64,000 bases of DNA from an uncultured Lachnospiraceae bacterium (GTDB lineage: Bacteria; Bacillota; Clostridia; Lachnospirales; Lachnospiraceae), in NCBI GenBank assembly GCA_934294885.1, contig CAKRAK010000009.1, positions 26,860 to 90,859 of the forward strand, given 5' to 3'. Positions within the stretch are counted from its first letter, which is position 1. Each line of letters opens with the position of its first letter. Under the pieces are notes generated by a model. It did no database searches, had not been told where the DNA came from, and saw nothing but the letters and a program-made list of their open reading frames with translations. Below are positions 1-7,479 of this stretch, in pieces. Both the position numbers and the translations under genes were made by a program.

Positions 1-165
1 TTGATTATTTACCGGGGTATATACTTTACTGCCTTTCGTATATAATGGTGTAAGTGTGTAATATTCTTTCTCACAATCCACGCCGGACATATTCATCGGT
101 CCAACTGCTTCCACTTCACAAACACCATTCATTCCATAAACAACATATTCACCGATACCAAACAT
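1..165 (-). CDS. CarD/CdnL-family transcription regulator, 5' part (cut by window edge)
   Basis: This leftward frame starts at the ATG at 165 and stays open to the window edge, giving 55 residues. They begin MFGIGEYVVYGMNGVCEVEA and continue with YYTLTPLYTKGSKVYTPV. That is the N-terminal RNA polymerase-interacting domain (CarD_TRCF/TRCF-RID type) of the CarD/CdnL family, which binds the polymerase beta subunit and stabilises open promoter complexes. A strong ribosome site (GAGAGGAG) lies just upstream of the ATG. The C-terminal DNA-binding part is outside the window. A Mfd N-terminal fragment is unlikely because this domain is at the very start of the protein. Confidence 0.85.
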   Translation of the reverse strand, partial: MFGIGEYVVYGMNGVCEVEAVGPMNMSGVDCEKEYYTLTPLYTKGSKVYTPVNNQ

Positions 166-366
166 TTTTCTCCTCTCTTTCTCATTTATTTCTGGCAATC
201 GCCTGTCTTCTAACTTTTTTCATCATAACATTTCTTGTTGTTTTTTGTAAGAATTTTCGTATTTTTCTCCGTTTTTAACACTTCCGGATATTGAAATTGT
301 GCATAATGACAAGCACTATAGAATACTAATTATAGCTTTCCACTTTTTTAACATTTTATACCAGTT

Positions 367-405
367 TACAAAAAGAAAAGCTGCCACAGCAATTACTGTG
401 ACAGC
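367..405 (-). terminator. Intrinsic terminator of degV
   Basis: On the minus strand a stem of about 11 bp (GCTGTCACAGT pairing with ATTGCTGTGGCAGC) is followed by a T-rich run. It begins about 12 bases after the degV stop codon. The remainder of 166-366 is AT-rich and holds nothing else I can name; it is presumably the promoter region of the CarD-type gene. Confidence 0.8.
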
Positions 406-416
406 CTGTTTATAGG

Positions 417-1310
417 TTATCTATTATATTTTCTTAATAATCCCACCCCTAATGGATAAGGACCTGTATGGACACCAATCATGGCCCCAATCTGACAAAT
501 AGCAATCTGCTCTTTTTGAGAGTAGGTTTTCAGGGATTCCAACAGCTGCTCCCGAAAAGCAACTGCCTCATCATAATCGTAGCCATATCCGATTACAATC
601 TCGTAATCATCTGCCGATTCTCCGATTTCCTCAAAATGGCTCTTCACTTTATCAATCACCTTCTGTATGGACTTACCTCTGCTTCTTGCTACCCCAAAAG
701 GAAAGATTTCTCCTTCCTTCAGTATGATCATCGGTCTGATTTTTAATGCATTAATTGCCACCTTCATTACTTTTCCCACACGACCGCCATGAATCAGATA
801 ATCCATATTACCGACCGTAAAGATTATACGTCCGGTTTCTTTAATGCGATTAATCGTCTCTACACTCTTTTCCAGACTATAACCTGCATCCCGCATCTTT
901 ACAACTTCCAATACCAGTATTCCCTGCAGAACCGTATTCACCGTAGCGTCAATCACCTCAATCCGGGCATCCGGATAATCCTCTAACACAATATCCTTAG
1001 CTGTATTTGCCGAATTATAAGAACCACTGAATTTTGTTGTAATACAAATACATAAGATATCCTTTCCCTCTTTTAAGTAAGGTGTAAACGCATTCACATA
1101 ATCATCTACAGACGGAAGAGACGTTTTCGGAAACACATCCGGATTGTCAATCATTTTCTGATAAAATTCATGTACCTTCAGTTCTTCATTTTCCTTAAAA
1201 TATGTCTTTTGGTCAAAGGATATATAAAAAGGGACCACATGTATATTTTTTTCCTTCGCAAGCTCCACTGTCAAATCACAGGAACTGTCACTAATTATTT
1301 GATATGCCAT
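417..1310 (-). CDS. DegV family fatty-acid-binding protein
   Basis: This 297-residue protein has the full length of the DegV family. DegV (FakB-like) proteins bind a fatty acid and, in Firmicutes, can present it to the kinase FakA for phosphorylation. Family signatures seen are the N-terminal ISDSSCDL, TSLPSVDDY near residue 65, TTKFSGSYNSA near residue 92, the GGRVGK motif near residue 175 and IGVHTGPYPLGVG near the C-terminus. The start is supported by AGGAG seven bases upstream. The gene stands alone, with its own terminator, and no fakA homologue is adjacent. The bound lipid cannot be read from sequence. Confidence 0.9.
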   Translation of the reverse strand: MAYQIISDSSCDLTVELAKEKNIHVVPFYISFDQKTYFKENEELKVHEFYQKMIDNPDVFPKTSLPSVDDYVNAFTPYLKEGKDILCICITTKFSGSYNSANTAKDIVLEDYPDARIEVIDATVNTVLQGILVLEVVKMRDAGYSLEKSVETINRIKETGRIIFTVGNMDYLIHGGRVGKVMKVAINALKIRPMIILKEGEIFPFGVARSRGKSIQKVIDKVKSHFEEIGESADDYEIVIGYGYDYDEAVAFREQLLESLKTYSQKEQIAICQIGAMIGVHTGPYPLGVGLLRKYNR

Positions 1311-1422
1311 ATAAACTCTCCTAATGATGATCCGTATTTTTGTATATAGTTTTTAATACTACATCTTAATGCACATGTACTATATCACACAACTTTAAAA
1401 ATAACAAGTATTTTCCATAAAT

Positions 1423-1454
1423 AAAGCCACACATTTTCATAAATGTATGACTTT
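1423..1454 (-). terminator. Probable intrinsic terminator
   Basis: The minus strand has a long stem (AAAGTCATACATTT with AAATGTGTGGCTTT, two G-U type pairs) followed by ATTTAT. It lies 55 bases beyond the stop of the ferritin-like gene. The T run is short, so its strength is uncertain. Confidence 0.55.
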
Positions 1455-1509
1455 ATACTTTCAATATATTGTAATCGTCGTATAAACCCTTTCGGTTCAA
1501 ATAATCCCT

Positions 1510-1941
1510 TTACAAAAACTGTCTGATATCCTTCATCATAGACTCTTCTACCTTTAACAATTCCCTTGCCAGTTCCTTACTTTCTCTGGATGCATTAATA
1601 TACTGATTCATATAACCGGCAATGGACTGAATACCCATATTACACCCATCCATCATAAGCTTTGCGACCTGACTGCTGTCGGGATGCATTGCCATCTTTA
1701 CCTCTGTTGTGACCCAGGACATTGCTGACGCCATAATACCCGGCTCTTCCTCCTTTGCCCCGTTTAACATAAGCTGCTCCCCAATTCTTTTCTCCAGCTG
1801 TTCATGCTTTTTCTCATAAGAACAAAGCATTTCCATCTGTTTTTCATCCCGTACATAATCCATAATCTGTTCCATACTGTTAATTGCCATTTTGCAACCG
1901 GAATTACATTCCTTTAATAATTCAACTGTTTGTGATGCCAT
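1510..1941 (-). CDS. Small ferritin-like helical-bundle protein, unknown function
   Basis: I do not recognise a named gene. The 143-residue product is almost entirely predicted helix, with regularly spaced acidic, Met and His residues (for example SYEKKHEQLEKRIGEQL). It reads like a small four-helix ferritin-like bundle of the type annotated as hypothetical in Clostridia. The reading frame can be extended to 2034, but the start at MASQTVELL is preferred because GAGAGGG precedes it and the upstream extension is non-conserved-looking sequence. It is monocistronic. Metal binding is possible but no clear ExxH pair was identified, so function is open. Confidence 0.7.
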   Translation of the reverse strand: MASQTVELLKECNSGCKMAINSMEQIMDYVRDEKQMEMLCSYEKKHEQLEKRIGEQLMLNGAKEEEPGIMASAMSWVTTEVKMAMHPDSSQVAKLMMDGCNMGIQSIAGYMNQYINASRESKELARELLKVEESMMKDIRQFL

Positions 1942-2180
1942 GATATTTTCCCTCTCTTTGTTATATAGACATTTTTTACAATGGATATACCATCTTTGAA
2001 TCAGTATAACCAAAAGAATCCAATTTCTATTCATAATGAGAAAAAAATATATTTTTATTTTTTCCTTTTTTGTGATTATTGACCAATATTTAATTTTTGA
2101 TTTTACATTTTAAGCACACAAAAGACATATTTTTTTCACATTTTTACTCTATACTTACATCTTGTAAGAGCTTTTCATAT

Positions 2181-2199
2181 GATACAACTAAGTTGTATC
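2181..2199. promoter_or_regulatory. Perfect 9-bp inverted repeat, operator-like
   Basis: GATACAACT and AGTTGTATC flank a single central A, giving a 19-bp perfect palindrome. A second small palindrome (CTTACA-TCT-TGTAAG) lies at 2154-2168. They sit in the otherwise AT-rich gap 1942-2268, about 240 bases upstream of the ferritin-like gene. The size and symmetry resemble MarR- or TetR-type operators, but no such regulator is adjacent and the site may instead form a hairpin in RNA. Confidence 0.45.
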
Positions 2200-2224
2200 G
2201 AAATCCTCTCCCCCTCATTAAAAG

Positions 2225-2250
2225 AAGGTCTGGTGCGAGTCAGACCTTCT
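2225..2250. terminator. Bidirectional intrinsic terminator after trmO
   Basis: A 9-bp stem, GAAGGTCTG with CAGACCTTC, has T-rich tails on both sides. On the minus strand it lies just after the trmO stop codon. Confidence 0.8.
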
Positions 2251-2268
2251 TCCTTTTTGTTATTCTCT

Positions 2269-2997
2269 TTATGATTCCCTTATATTTACCTTATAAGCTT
2301 CCGGTTTGTTTTTAATCTCTACAACCTCATATACCTTTAGCAAATTTCCCTTTACCGTAAAATGCACATCCCTGCCACAGTAGGACACACCATATTTTCT
2401 GTTTTCATCATCATGGTAAGACGGTCTTGGATCCTGTTTTAAAACTCCGATAATTCCCGGTCTCTTTTCTTCCGGAAATAATTCCAGCAAATCCTTCGGA
2501 AACTCAACCTCTAATTCGTAATCCGCAACATCCTTTGCAAAGCCCCCCTTTGCCTCCGGATGACAATCGGCATGAGGTAAATATGGCTTGATATCGTAAA
2601 TCGGAGTTCTATCCTTTAAATCAATACCGGACACATATAAGACCGGTCCCTGTTTTGTTAATTCTATCCTTTCCAGCTTCACACAGGACAACCCGATTCC
2701 GTTTGGTCGGAAAGGAGAACGGGTTGCAAATACCCCTACCGGTGTGTTACCGCCCAATCTTGGAGGCTTCACCGTAGCTGACCAATGTTTCCGAGAGACA
2801 TTCTGAAATTCCCACAGCAGCCATATATAATCAAATCCCTCCAGTCCCTTAATGGCATCCGGATTTCGGTATTTCGGTTCGAAAATAATCGTTCCTGTTA
2901 ACTCCGAAACCAGACCGCTCTGCCTTGGCAATCCGAATTTTTCCGGAAAATCCGTTTCTATATGTGCAATTACTTCCAAATACTTTTTTTCATCCAT
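2269..2997 (-). CDS. trmO: tRNA (N6-threonylcarbamoyladenosine-37-N6)-methyltransferase TrmO
   Basis: TrmO (YaeB, UPF0066 family) uses S-adenosylmethionine to methylate t6A37 in threonine tRNAs. The 242-residue product shows family motifs: FGLPRQSGLV at the N-terminus, PPRLGGNTPVGVFATRSPFRPNGIGLS in the central SAM-binding part (given here only as a descriptor of residues around 85-110) and IYDIKPYLPHADC near residue 140. A GTG three codons upstream (3006) is an alternative start; neither site has an ideally spaced Shine-Dalgarno. About 70 bases separate it from the protease gene upstream on the same strand, so co-transcription is possible. Confidence 0.9.
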   Translation of the reverse strand: MDEKKYLEVIAHIETDFPEKFGLPRQSGLVSELTGTIIFEPKYRNPDAIKGLEGFDYIWLLWEFQNVSRKHWSATVKPPRLGGNTPVGVFATRSPFRPNGIGLSCVKLERIELTKQGPVLYVSGIDLKDRTPIYDIKPYLPHADCHPEAKGGFAKDVADYELEVEFPKDLLELFPEEKRPGIIGVLKQDPRPSYHDDENRKYGVSYCGRDVHFTVKGNLLKVYEVVEIKNKPEAYKVNIRES

Positions 2998-3067
2998 CCT
3001 TCTCACTATCCTTACATTCCATTATCCCATCAGGTAATCCTGCCTCATACCTGTTTTGCTATTTATC

Positions 3068-4846
3068 TTATCCATCCGGTTGCGGGATGTCAAGAATGAC
3101 AGGGGGATTTCCTTGGGCTGTCGCGGCCTCCACTGAATTACTGACACATAATCTGCCATATCCCCCAAGGAAATCCGGAACGGATTCCTGAAAGGGCAAT
3201 GGCACTGCCCCCTTGGTCAATAATGCTCTCATTTTCTCTCCGTACAGATACGAATCGTTCCCATTCCCAATACCGTACTCCATTAAAAGTGCACACGCCC
3301 CTGTTACAAAGGGTGCTGCAAAGGAGGTTCCCGTTACACTCTGATAACCTCCCCCTGCACTACAGGTACGAATCCCTACTGCCGGTGCACACAAATCCGG
3401 TTTCTGCAGCAGATCATAAAATTCAGAACCTCTTCCGGAAAAGGAGGCATACACATAATTTCGGGAATCATAGCCGCTTACTGTAATAACACTTTTTGCT
3501 GTTCCCGGAATCACTAACGTATTGTTCAGCGCAGGCTGCGTAAAATAAATATCCGACGAAGTACTTCCTGCAACAGGAAGCCACATATTATATTGACCAT
3601 TTATAATATTTCTGGGAACCAATATGATTTTCCAAATTCCGTAGGATAAGTATACATCCTGTGGTGTCACAGAGATATAAATTTCCTGCCGACGGTTGTA
3701 AGGAGTCGGTTCTCCGTACAAAACAGAAATACGGTTTCCATCTACTCTGTAATTTTGTATCTCACTGTAAGAGGAAAAAGGTCCGATTCGTTTTCCTCCG
3801 GGCAATTCCATAAAAATATCAATCGCATCCTCAAAAGCTTTCCATATTTGCAGATTAAAAGATGTAAGATAATTTTCAACAACAAACTCATGTACCTTCT
3901 CCTGATAAAAATACGGTACATACGAAAGTCGTCCCCCTGCATGTCTTCCACTTAATCCTTCATTACCGCTTCCGGCAACAATACTGAGCTGATATAAGCC
4001 TGCAACGGTATCTAAGTAAGTCTCCACAATGGAATCCCCCATATGGTCACCATAATTATTACCGAAACTGATATTTACTGCCATAGGTTTTCTTTGTTGT
4101 ATGCTTCTTCTGATGGCATAATCAACCCCCAACATTAACTGTGTGGTTCTGGGGAAACCATAATCATCAGGATTACCCAGGCGCACGACAATAATATCCG
4201 CCTCCGGCGCCATACCTACAATACTTCCTTCCGATGCCCTTCCGTTTCCCGCCATAATTCCCAATACTGCCGTTCCGTGTCCACTCCCGTCAAAATAAGA
4301 GAAATAGCCCCCTTTCTCTATCAATTCGTTAATTTCTCCTTCGGAATACTCCCTTCCAAAACTATATTCCTCCGGAGGCATACCTTCCTTCGTCTGATCC
4401 CAATAATACAATATTCTGGTAGTGCCATCTTCCCTTCTAAAGTCAGGGTGGAATATATCCACCCCGGAATCGATACATGCCACAATAACCCCTTTTCCCC
4501 GAAGATTATAATCCGGCAGCCGTACCCGGTTGACACAGGAGCTGGCAATTCCCTCCATCTGCTGTAAATACAGACTTTTCGGCTTCTCTATATAATCAAT
4601 CTGAGGATAAGCCGATAGCCGGTCAATTTTTTCTGCCGGCATTTTTGTTACTCCATACCCCCCTAACAGTTCATTAATCTCGATGGAAAGTTCTTCCCGA
4701 ATCACATCCAGGTTACCGGTATACCGTATAATCAGTTCCCATTCCTCTAAAGTCTCATCATACCCCACATTCAGATTCAGACTTTCTTTTCTGATATCTA
4801 ACGGTGTATCTACTGCCATTTTTAATTCAACACTGGTTTTTTCCAC
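3068..4846 (-). CDS. S8 (subtilisin-like) serine protease, no signal peptide
   Basis: The 592-residue protein carries the S8 catalytic triad: Asp126 in ACIDSGVD, His190 in GSGHGTAV and Ser508 in GTSFAAP, with the oxyanion Asn295 in GSGNEG. A long insertion of about 190 residues separates the oxyanion Asn from the Ser, as in the Clostridia CspB-like S8 group. There is no signal peptide, so the protein is probably cytosolic or, in a spore former, spore-associated; that location is inference. The start is chosen at a GTG with AAGGA six bases upstream; the frame extends to a TTG at 4912 without a ribosome site. All triad residues are present, so it should be active. Confidence 0.85.
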   Translation of the reverse strand: MEKTSVELKMAVDTPLDIRKESLNLNVGYDETLEEWELIIRYTGNLDVIREELSIEINELLGGYGVTKMPAEKIDRLSAYPQIDYIEKPKSLYLQQMEGIASSCVNRVRLPDYNLRGKGVIVACIDSGVDIFHPDFRREDGTTRILYYWDQTKEGMPPEEYSFGREYSEGEINELIEKGGYFSYFDGSGHGTAVLGIMAGNGRASEGSIVGMAPEADIIVVRLGNPDDYGFPRTTQLMLGVDYAIRRSIQQRKPMAVNISFGNNYGDHMGDSIVETYLDTVAGLYQLSIVAGSGNEGLSGRHAGGRLSYVPYFYQEKVHEFVVENYLTSFNLQIWKAFEDAIDIFMELPGGKRIGPFSSYSEIQNYRVDGNRISVLYGEPTPYNRRQEIYISVTPQDVYLSYGIWKIILVPRNIINGQYNMWLPVAGSTSSDIYFTQPALNNTLVIPGTAKSVITVSGYDSRNYVYASFSGRGSEFYDLLQKPDLCAPAVGIRTCSAGGGYQSVTGTSFAAPFVTGACALLMEYGIGNGNDSYLYGEKMRALLTKGAVPLPFQESVPDFLGGYGRLCVSNSVEAATAQGNPPVILDIPQPDG

Positions 4847-4973
4847 AAAAAATCCTTTTCTTTTATCATATGCCGTCAAAAAAGGCAGTTGCTTTTTATT
4901 TCTGAAAAACAATTGTCACACAACATATAAAAATGAATAAACTAACATTGTAAAGATAATTGGAGGATTTCAC

Positions 4974-5216
4974 ATGGGCGATTTATCAGCTACAAGCGGA
5001 TGCGGATGTGGTTTTGGAGGCGGCAGTTGCTGTACATGGATTATTCTGTTAATCATTTTATGTAGTTGCTGTGGAAATGATAACGGATGCGGCGGTAGCT
5101 TCTTTGGCGGCAACAATGGTTTTGGTGGCGACAACTGCTGCTGTATTATTATCATCCTGCTTCTCCTTTGCGGTTGCGGCGGTAATGGCAATTCCGGCTG
5201 CGGTTGCGGATGCTAA
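4974..5216 (+). CDS. Cys/Gly-rich small membrane-type protein, unknown function
   Basis: This 80-residue protein is preceded by a strong GGAGG site. It has two short hydrophobic stretches (TWIILLIILC near residue 21 and CIIIILLLLC near residue 55) set in Gly/Cys/Asn-rich sequence, with around 19 cysteines and ending GCGCGC. It resembles short Cys/Gly-rich proteins often labelled high-cysteine proteins in Clostridia, and also the general style of small spore proteins. I cannot assign a function. It is divergent from the S8 protease gene and followed by a shared hairpin. No sporulation promoter could be fixed with confidence. Confidence 0.75.
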   Translation: MGDLSATSGCGCGFGGGSCCTWIILLIILCSCCGNDNGCGGSFFGGNNGFGGDNCCCIIIILLLLCGCGGNGNSGCGCGC

Positions 5217-5218
5217 TA

Positions 5219-5255
5219 TAAAAAAAGAACCGGAAATAATTGTATTTCCGGTTCT
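5219..5255. terminator. Intrinsic terminator of pta (also 3' end of Cys/Gly gene)
   Basis: GAACCGGAAATA pairs with TATTTCCGGTTC. On the minus strand the stem is followed by seven T residues, making a strong terminator for pta. On the plus strand the T tract is weak. Confidence 0.85.
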
Positions 5256-5275
5256 AACCATTTAAATAAATTCAA

Positions 5276-6259
5276 TTAAGATAATGCAGCAGTTATAATT
5301 GCCATAGAATAAACCTCTGTTGCTGTACAACCCCGGGATAAATCATTGATTGGAGAATTTAATCCCAAAAGGATTGGTCCATAAGCCTCAAAATTACCCA
5401 TTCTCTGAGCAATCTTGTAGCCAATATTACCTGCATTGATGTCAGGGAAAATAAATGTATTGGCACAGCCTGCCACCTCCGATTCAGGTGCCTTCTTGTT
5501 TGCAACCTTAGGGGAAACCGCAGCATCAAACTGCAACTCTCCATCGATTGGAATATCGGGATTCCGTTCCTTTGTCTTTCTTGCTGCATTCCGCATACGA
5601 TCCACATCTTCGCCGGAACCGGAACCACATGTAGAATAGCTTAAGAATGCAACCTTCGGATCTACACCAAATACTCTGGCACAACGGATTGTCTCTTCTG
5701 CGATTTCTACCAATTCATCCTCTGTCGGTTTGATCACGATTCCGCAATCACCCATTGCCAATACTTCATTACCGCCGGTTACTGCCGGACGAACCAAAAT
5801 AAAGCAGGATGAAACAATATTATTACCCGGCTTTGTTTTTATCAGCTGCAATGCCGGTCTTACCGTATCTGCGGTGGAATAAGTGGCTCCACCTAATAAT
5901 GCATCTGCATAACCCATCTTAACCAACATGGTTCCAAAATAATTGTTCTGCTTCAGATAATCAGCGGCCTGCTGTCTTGTAACACCCTTACTCTTTCTTA
6001 ATTCACAAAACTCATCTATCATTTTATCCATATCCGGAAAATTCATCGGGTCAAGAATCTCTGCCCCCCGGATATTAAAACCACTTTCTTCCGCTTCAGC
6101 ATAAATATCATCCGGATTTCCCACTAATACCGGACGAAGGAAATTACTTGCCAACAAACGGGAAGACGCTTCCAAAATACGAGAATCAGTTCCTTCAGTG
6201 AATACTATTGTCTTTGGATTTTTCTTCAATACATCAATTAACTGTCCAAAACCAAACAT
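5276..6259 (-). CDS. pta: Phosphate acetyltransferase
   Basis: Pta interconverts acetyl-CoA and acetyl phosphate, the first step of acetate formation with ATP yield in fermenters. The 327-residue protein has the single PTA_PTB domain typical of the short (class I) form, with FTEGTDSRILEAS at the N-terminus, LLGGATYSTADTVRPALQ near residue 150 and LGLNSPINDLSRG near the C-terminus. GGAGG lies within the first codons of the longer frame, so the ATG at 6259 (MFGFGQ) is the likely start rather than 6274. The usual partner ackA is not adjacent, and the gene has its own strong terminator. Confidence 0.93.
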   Translation of the reverse strand: MFGFGQLIDVLKKNPKTIVFTEGTDSRILEASSRLLASNFLRPVLVGNPDDIYAEAEESGFNIRGAEILDPMNFPDMDKMIDEFCELRKSKGVTRQQAADYLKQNNYFGTMLVKMGYADALLGGATYSTADTVRPALQLIKTKPGNNIVSSCFILVRPAVTGGNEVLAMGDCGIVIKPTEDELVEIAEETIRCARVFGVDPKVAFLSYSTCGSGSGEDVDRMRNAARKTKERNPDIPIDGELQFDAAVSPKVANKKAPESEVAGCANTFIFPDINAGNIGYKIAQRMGNFEAYGPILLGLNSPINDLSRGCTATEVYSMAIITAALS

Positions 6260-6382
6260 CTTTTTCTCCTCCATTTATCTTTGTATACAATCTAATTTTC
6301 ATTATAGAAGTTTCTCATTATTTCACAAGTCTTTTTTCCAAAAAAATGCCATTTATAATGTTCTTTTTTCTATACAATACAA

Positions 6383-7459
6383 TCAGTCAGATGCCTTGAT
6401 TGCCCAACGCATTTTTGTAGAATGAGCTCTTGGATTATCAATACATTCCTGCTTGGATGGACGAATGACTTCCTTTGCAATCTCACTGAATTCTCCGGTC
6501 TGCAAATACCATTTAAATGCCTTCTTTACCAACCGGTCCTCCCCTGAATGAAAGGTCAGAACAGCAACCCTTCCTCCCGGCTTTAACACTGCAGGAAGTT
6601 TATTCAAAAATGCATCCAGCACCTCAAACTCACTGTTTACATCAATACGTAACGCCTGAAATACCCTTGCACAGGACTTTTTAACCGCCTGCTGTCTTTT
6701 GGATTTTTCAACCTTGAAAGTTACGGCTCTTTCCACAATAGAAGCTAATTCTTTTGTTGTCCGAATCTGATTGCCTTTTCGAAATTCTTTTGTAATTTCA
6801 ACTGCAATTTCTTTTGCATAAGGTTCATCTGAATTTTCTGTCAACATTCCTGCAATCTCCGACTCCGACAGTTCTCTTAAACGATCGGCTGCAGATACCC
6901 CCTCTGTAGGATTCAGCCGAAGATCCAAAGGACCATCTGCCTTGTAGGTAAATCCCCGTTCCGGATTGTCAATCTGCATGGAAGAAACACCCAGATCAGC
7001 CAATATAAAATCAAACCTTCCGACTTCTTTCGACAATTCGTCGATATCAGCAAAATTCATTAATCGGATTGTTAATATATCCTCTCCATAGCCTGCCAGC
7101 TCCAGTCTTGCCTTTGTCTTTTCCGATTCAATGGGATCTACATCCAGGGCATACATATGTCCTTTTCCCTGCAGACATTCCAACATTTTTCTTGTATGCC
7201 CTCCATATCCCAGGGTTGCATCCAATCCCACCTGACCGGGCCTGATGTCAAGAAATTCCAAAATCTCATCTACCATAATAGAAATATGCATCCCTGCCGG
7301 TGTATTTCCCTTTGACTTTACCTTTTCAACCGTTTCCCCATATTTTTCAGGATTCAATTCTTTATATTTTTCACTATAATGTCTTGGATGAGTTCCCTTG
7401 TAACGTTTCCTTCTTACATGCTTTCCCTCTGAATTACTGTTTCCTGTAATTTGATCCAT
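6383..7459 (-). CDS. RsmH-like 16S rRNA methyltransferase with N-terminal extension
   Basis: RsmH (MraW) N4-methylates C1402 of 16S rRNA. This 358-residue protein has the RsmH Rossmann fold with the SAM motif LDATLGYGGHT near residue 80, ILADLGVSSMQID near residue 150 and the C-terminal FHSGEDRLVKKAF. It differs from standard RsmH by a basic N-terminal extension of about 50 residues (RRKRYKGTHPRHY) and by substitutions in canonical motifs (FHSGED for FHSLED). It lies outside any mraZ-ftsL-pbp cell-division cluster, where true rsmH normally sits, so it may be a second paralogue with a different target. GGGGG six bases before the ATG supports the start. Confidence 0.75.
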   Translation of the reverse strand: MDQITGNSNSEGKHVRRKRYKGTHPRHYSEKYKELNPEKYGETVEKVKSKGNTPAGMHISIMVDEILEFLDIRPGQVGLDATLGYGGHTRKMLECLQGKGHMYALDVDPIESEKTKARLELAGYGEDILTIRLMNFADIDELSKEVGRFDFILADLGVSSMQIDNPERGFTYKADGPLDLRLNPTEGVSAADRLRELSESEIAGMLTENSDEPYAKEIAVEITKEFRKGNQIRTTKELASIVERAVTFKVEKSKRQQAVKKSCARVFQALRIDVNSEFEVLDAFLNKLPAVLKPGGRVAVLTFHSGEDRLVKKAFKWYLQTGEFSEIAKEVIRPSKQECIDNPRAHSTKMRWAIKASD

Positions 7460-7479
7460 AATTGCCCCCTAATTTAACT

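Noticed and set aside
54..278. Open frame on the plus strand at the window start
   Set aside because: It lies opposite the CarD-type gene start and in AT-rich upstream DNA, with no ribosome site and no recognisable protein pattern.
5058..5265. Ala/Thr-rich frames overlapping the Cys/Gly-rich gene
   Set aside because: They are shifted or antisense frames of a low-complexity gene with a clear start and ribosome site in the chosen frame.
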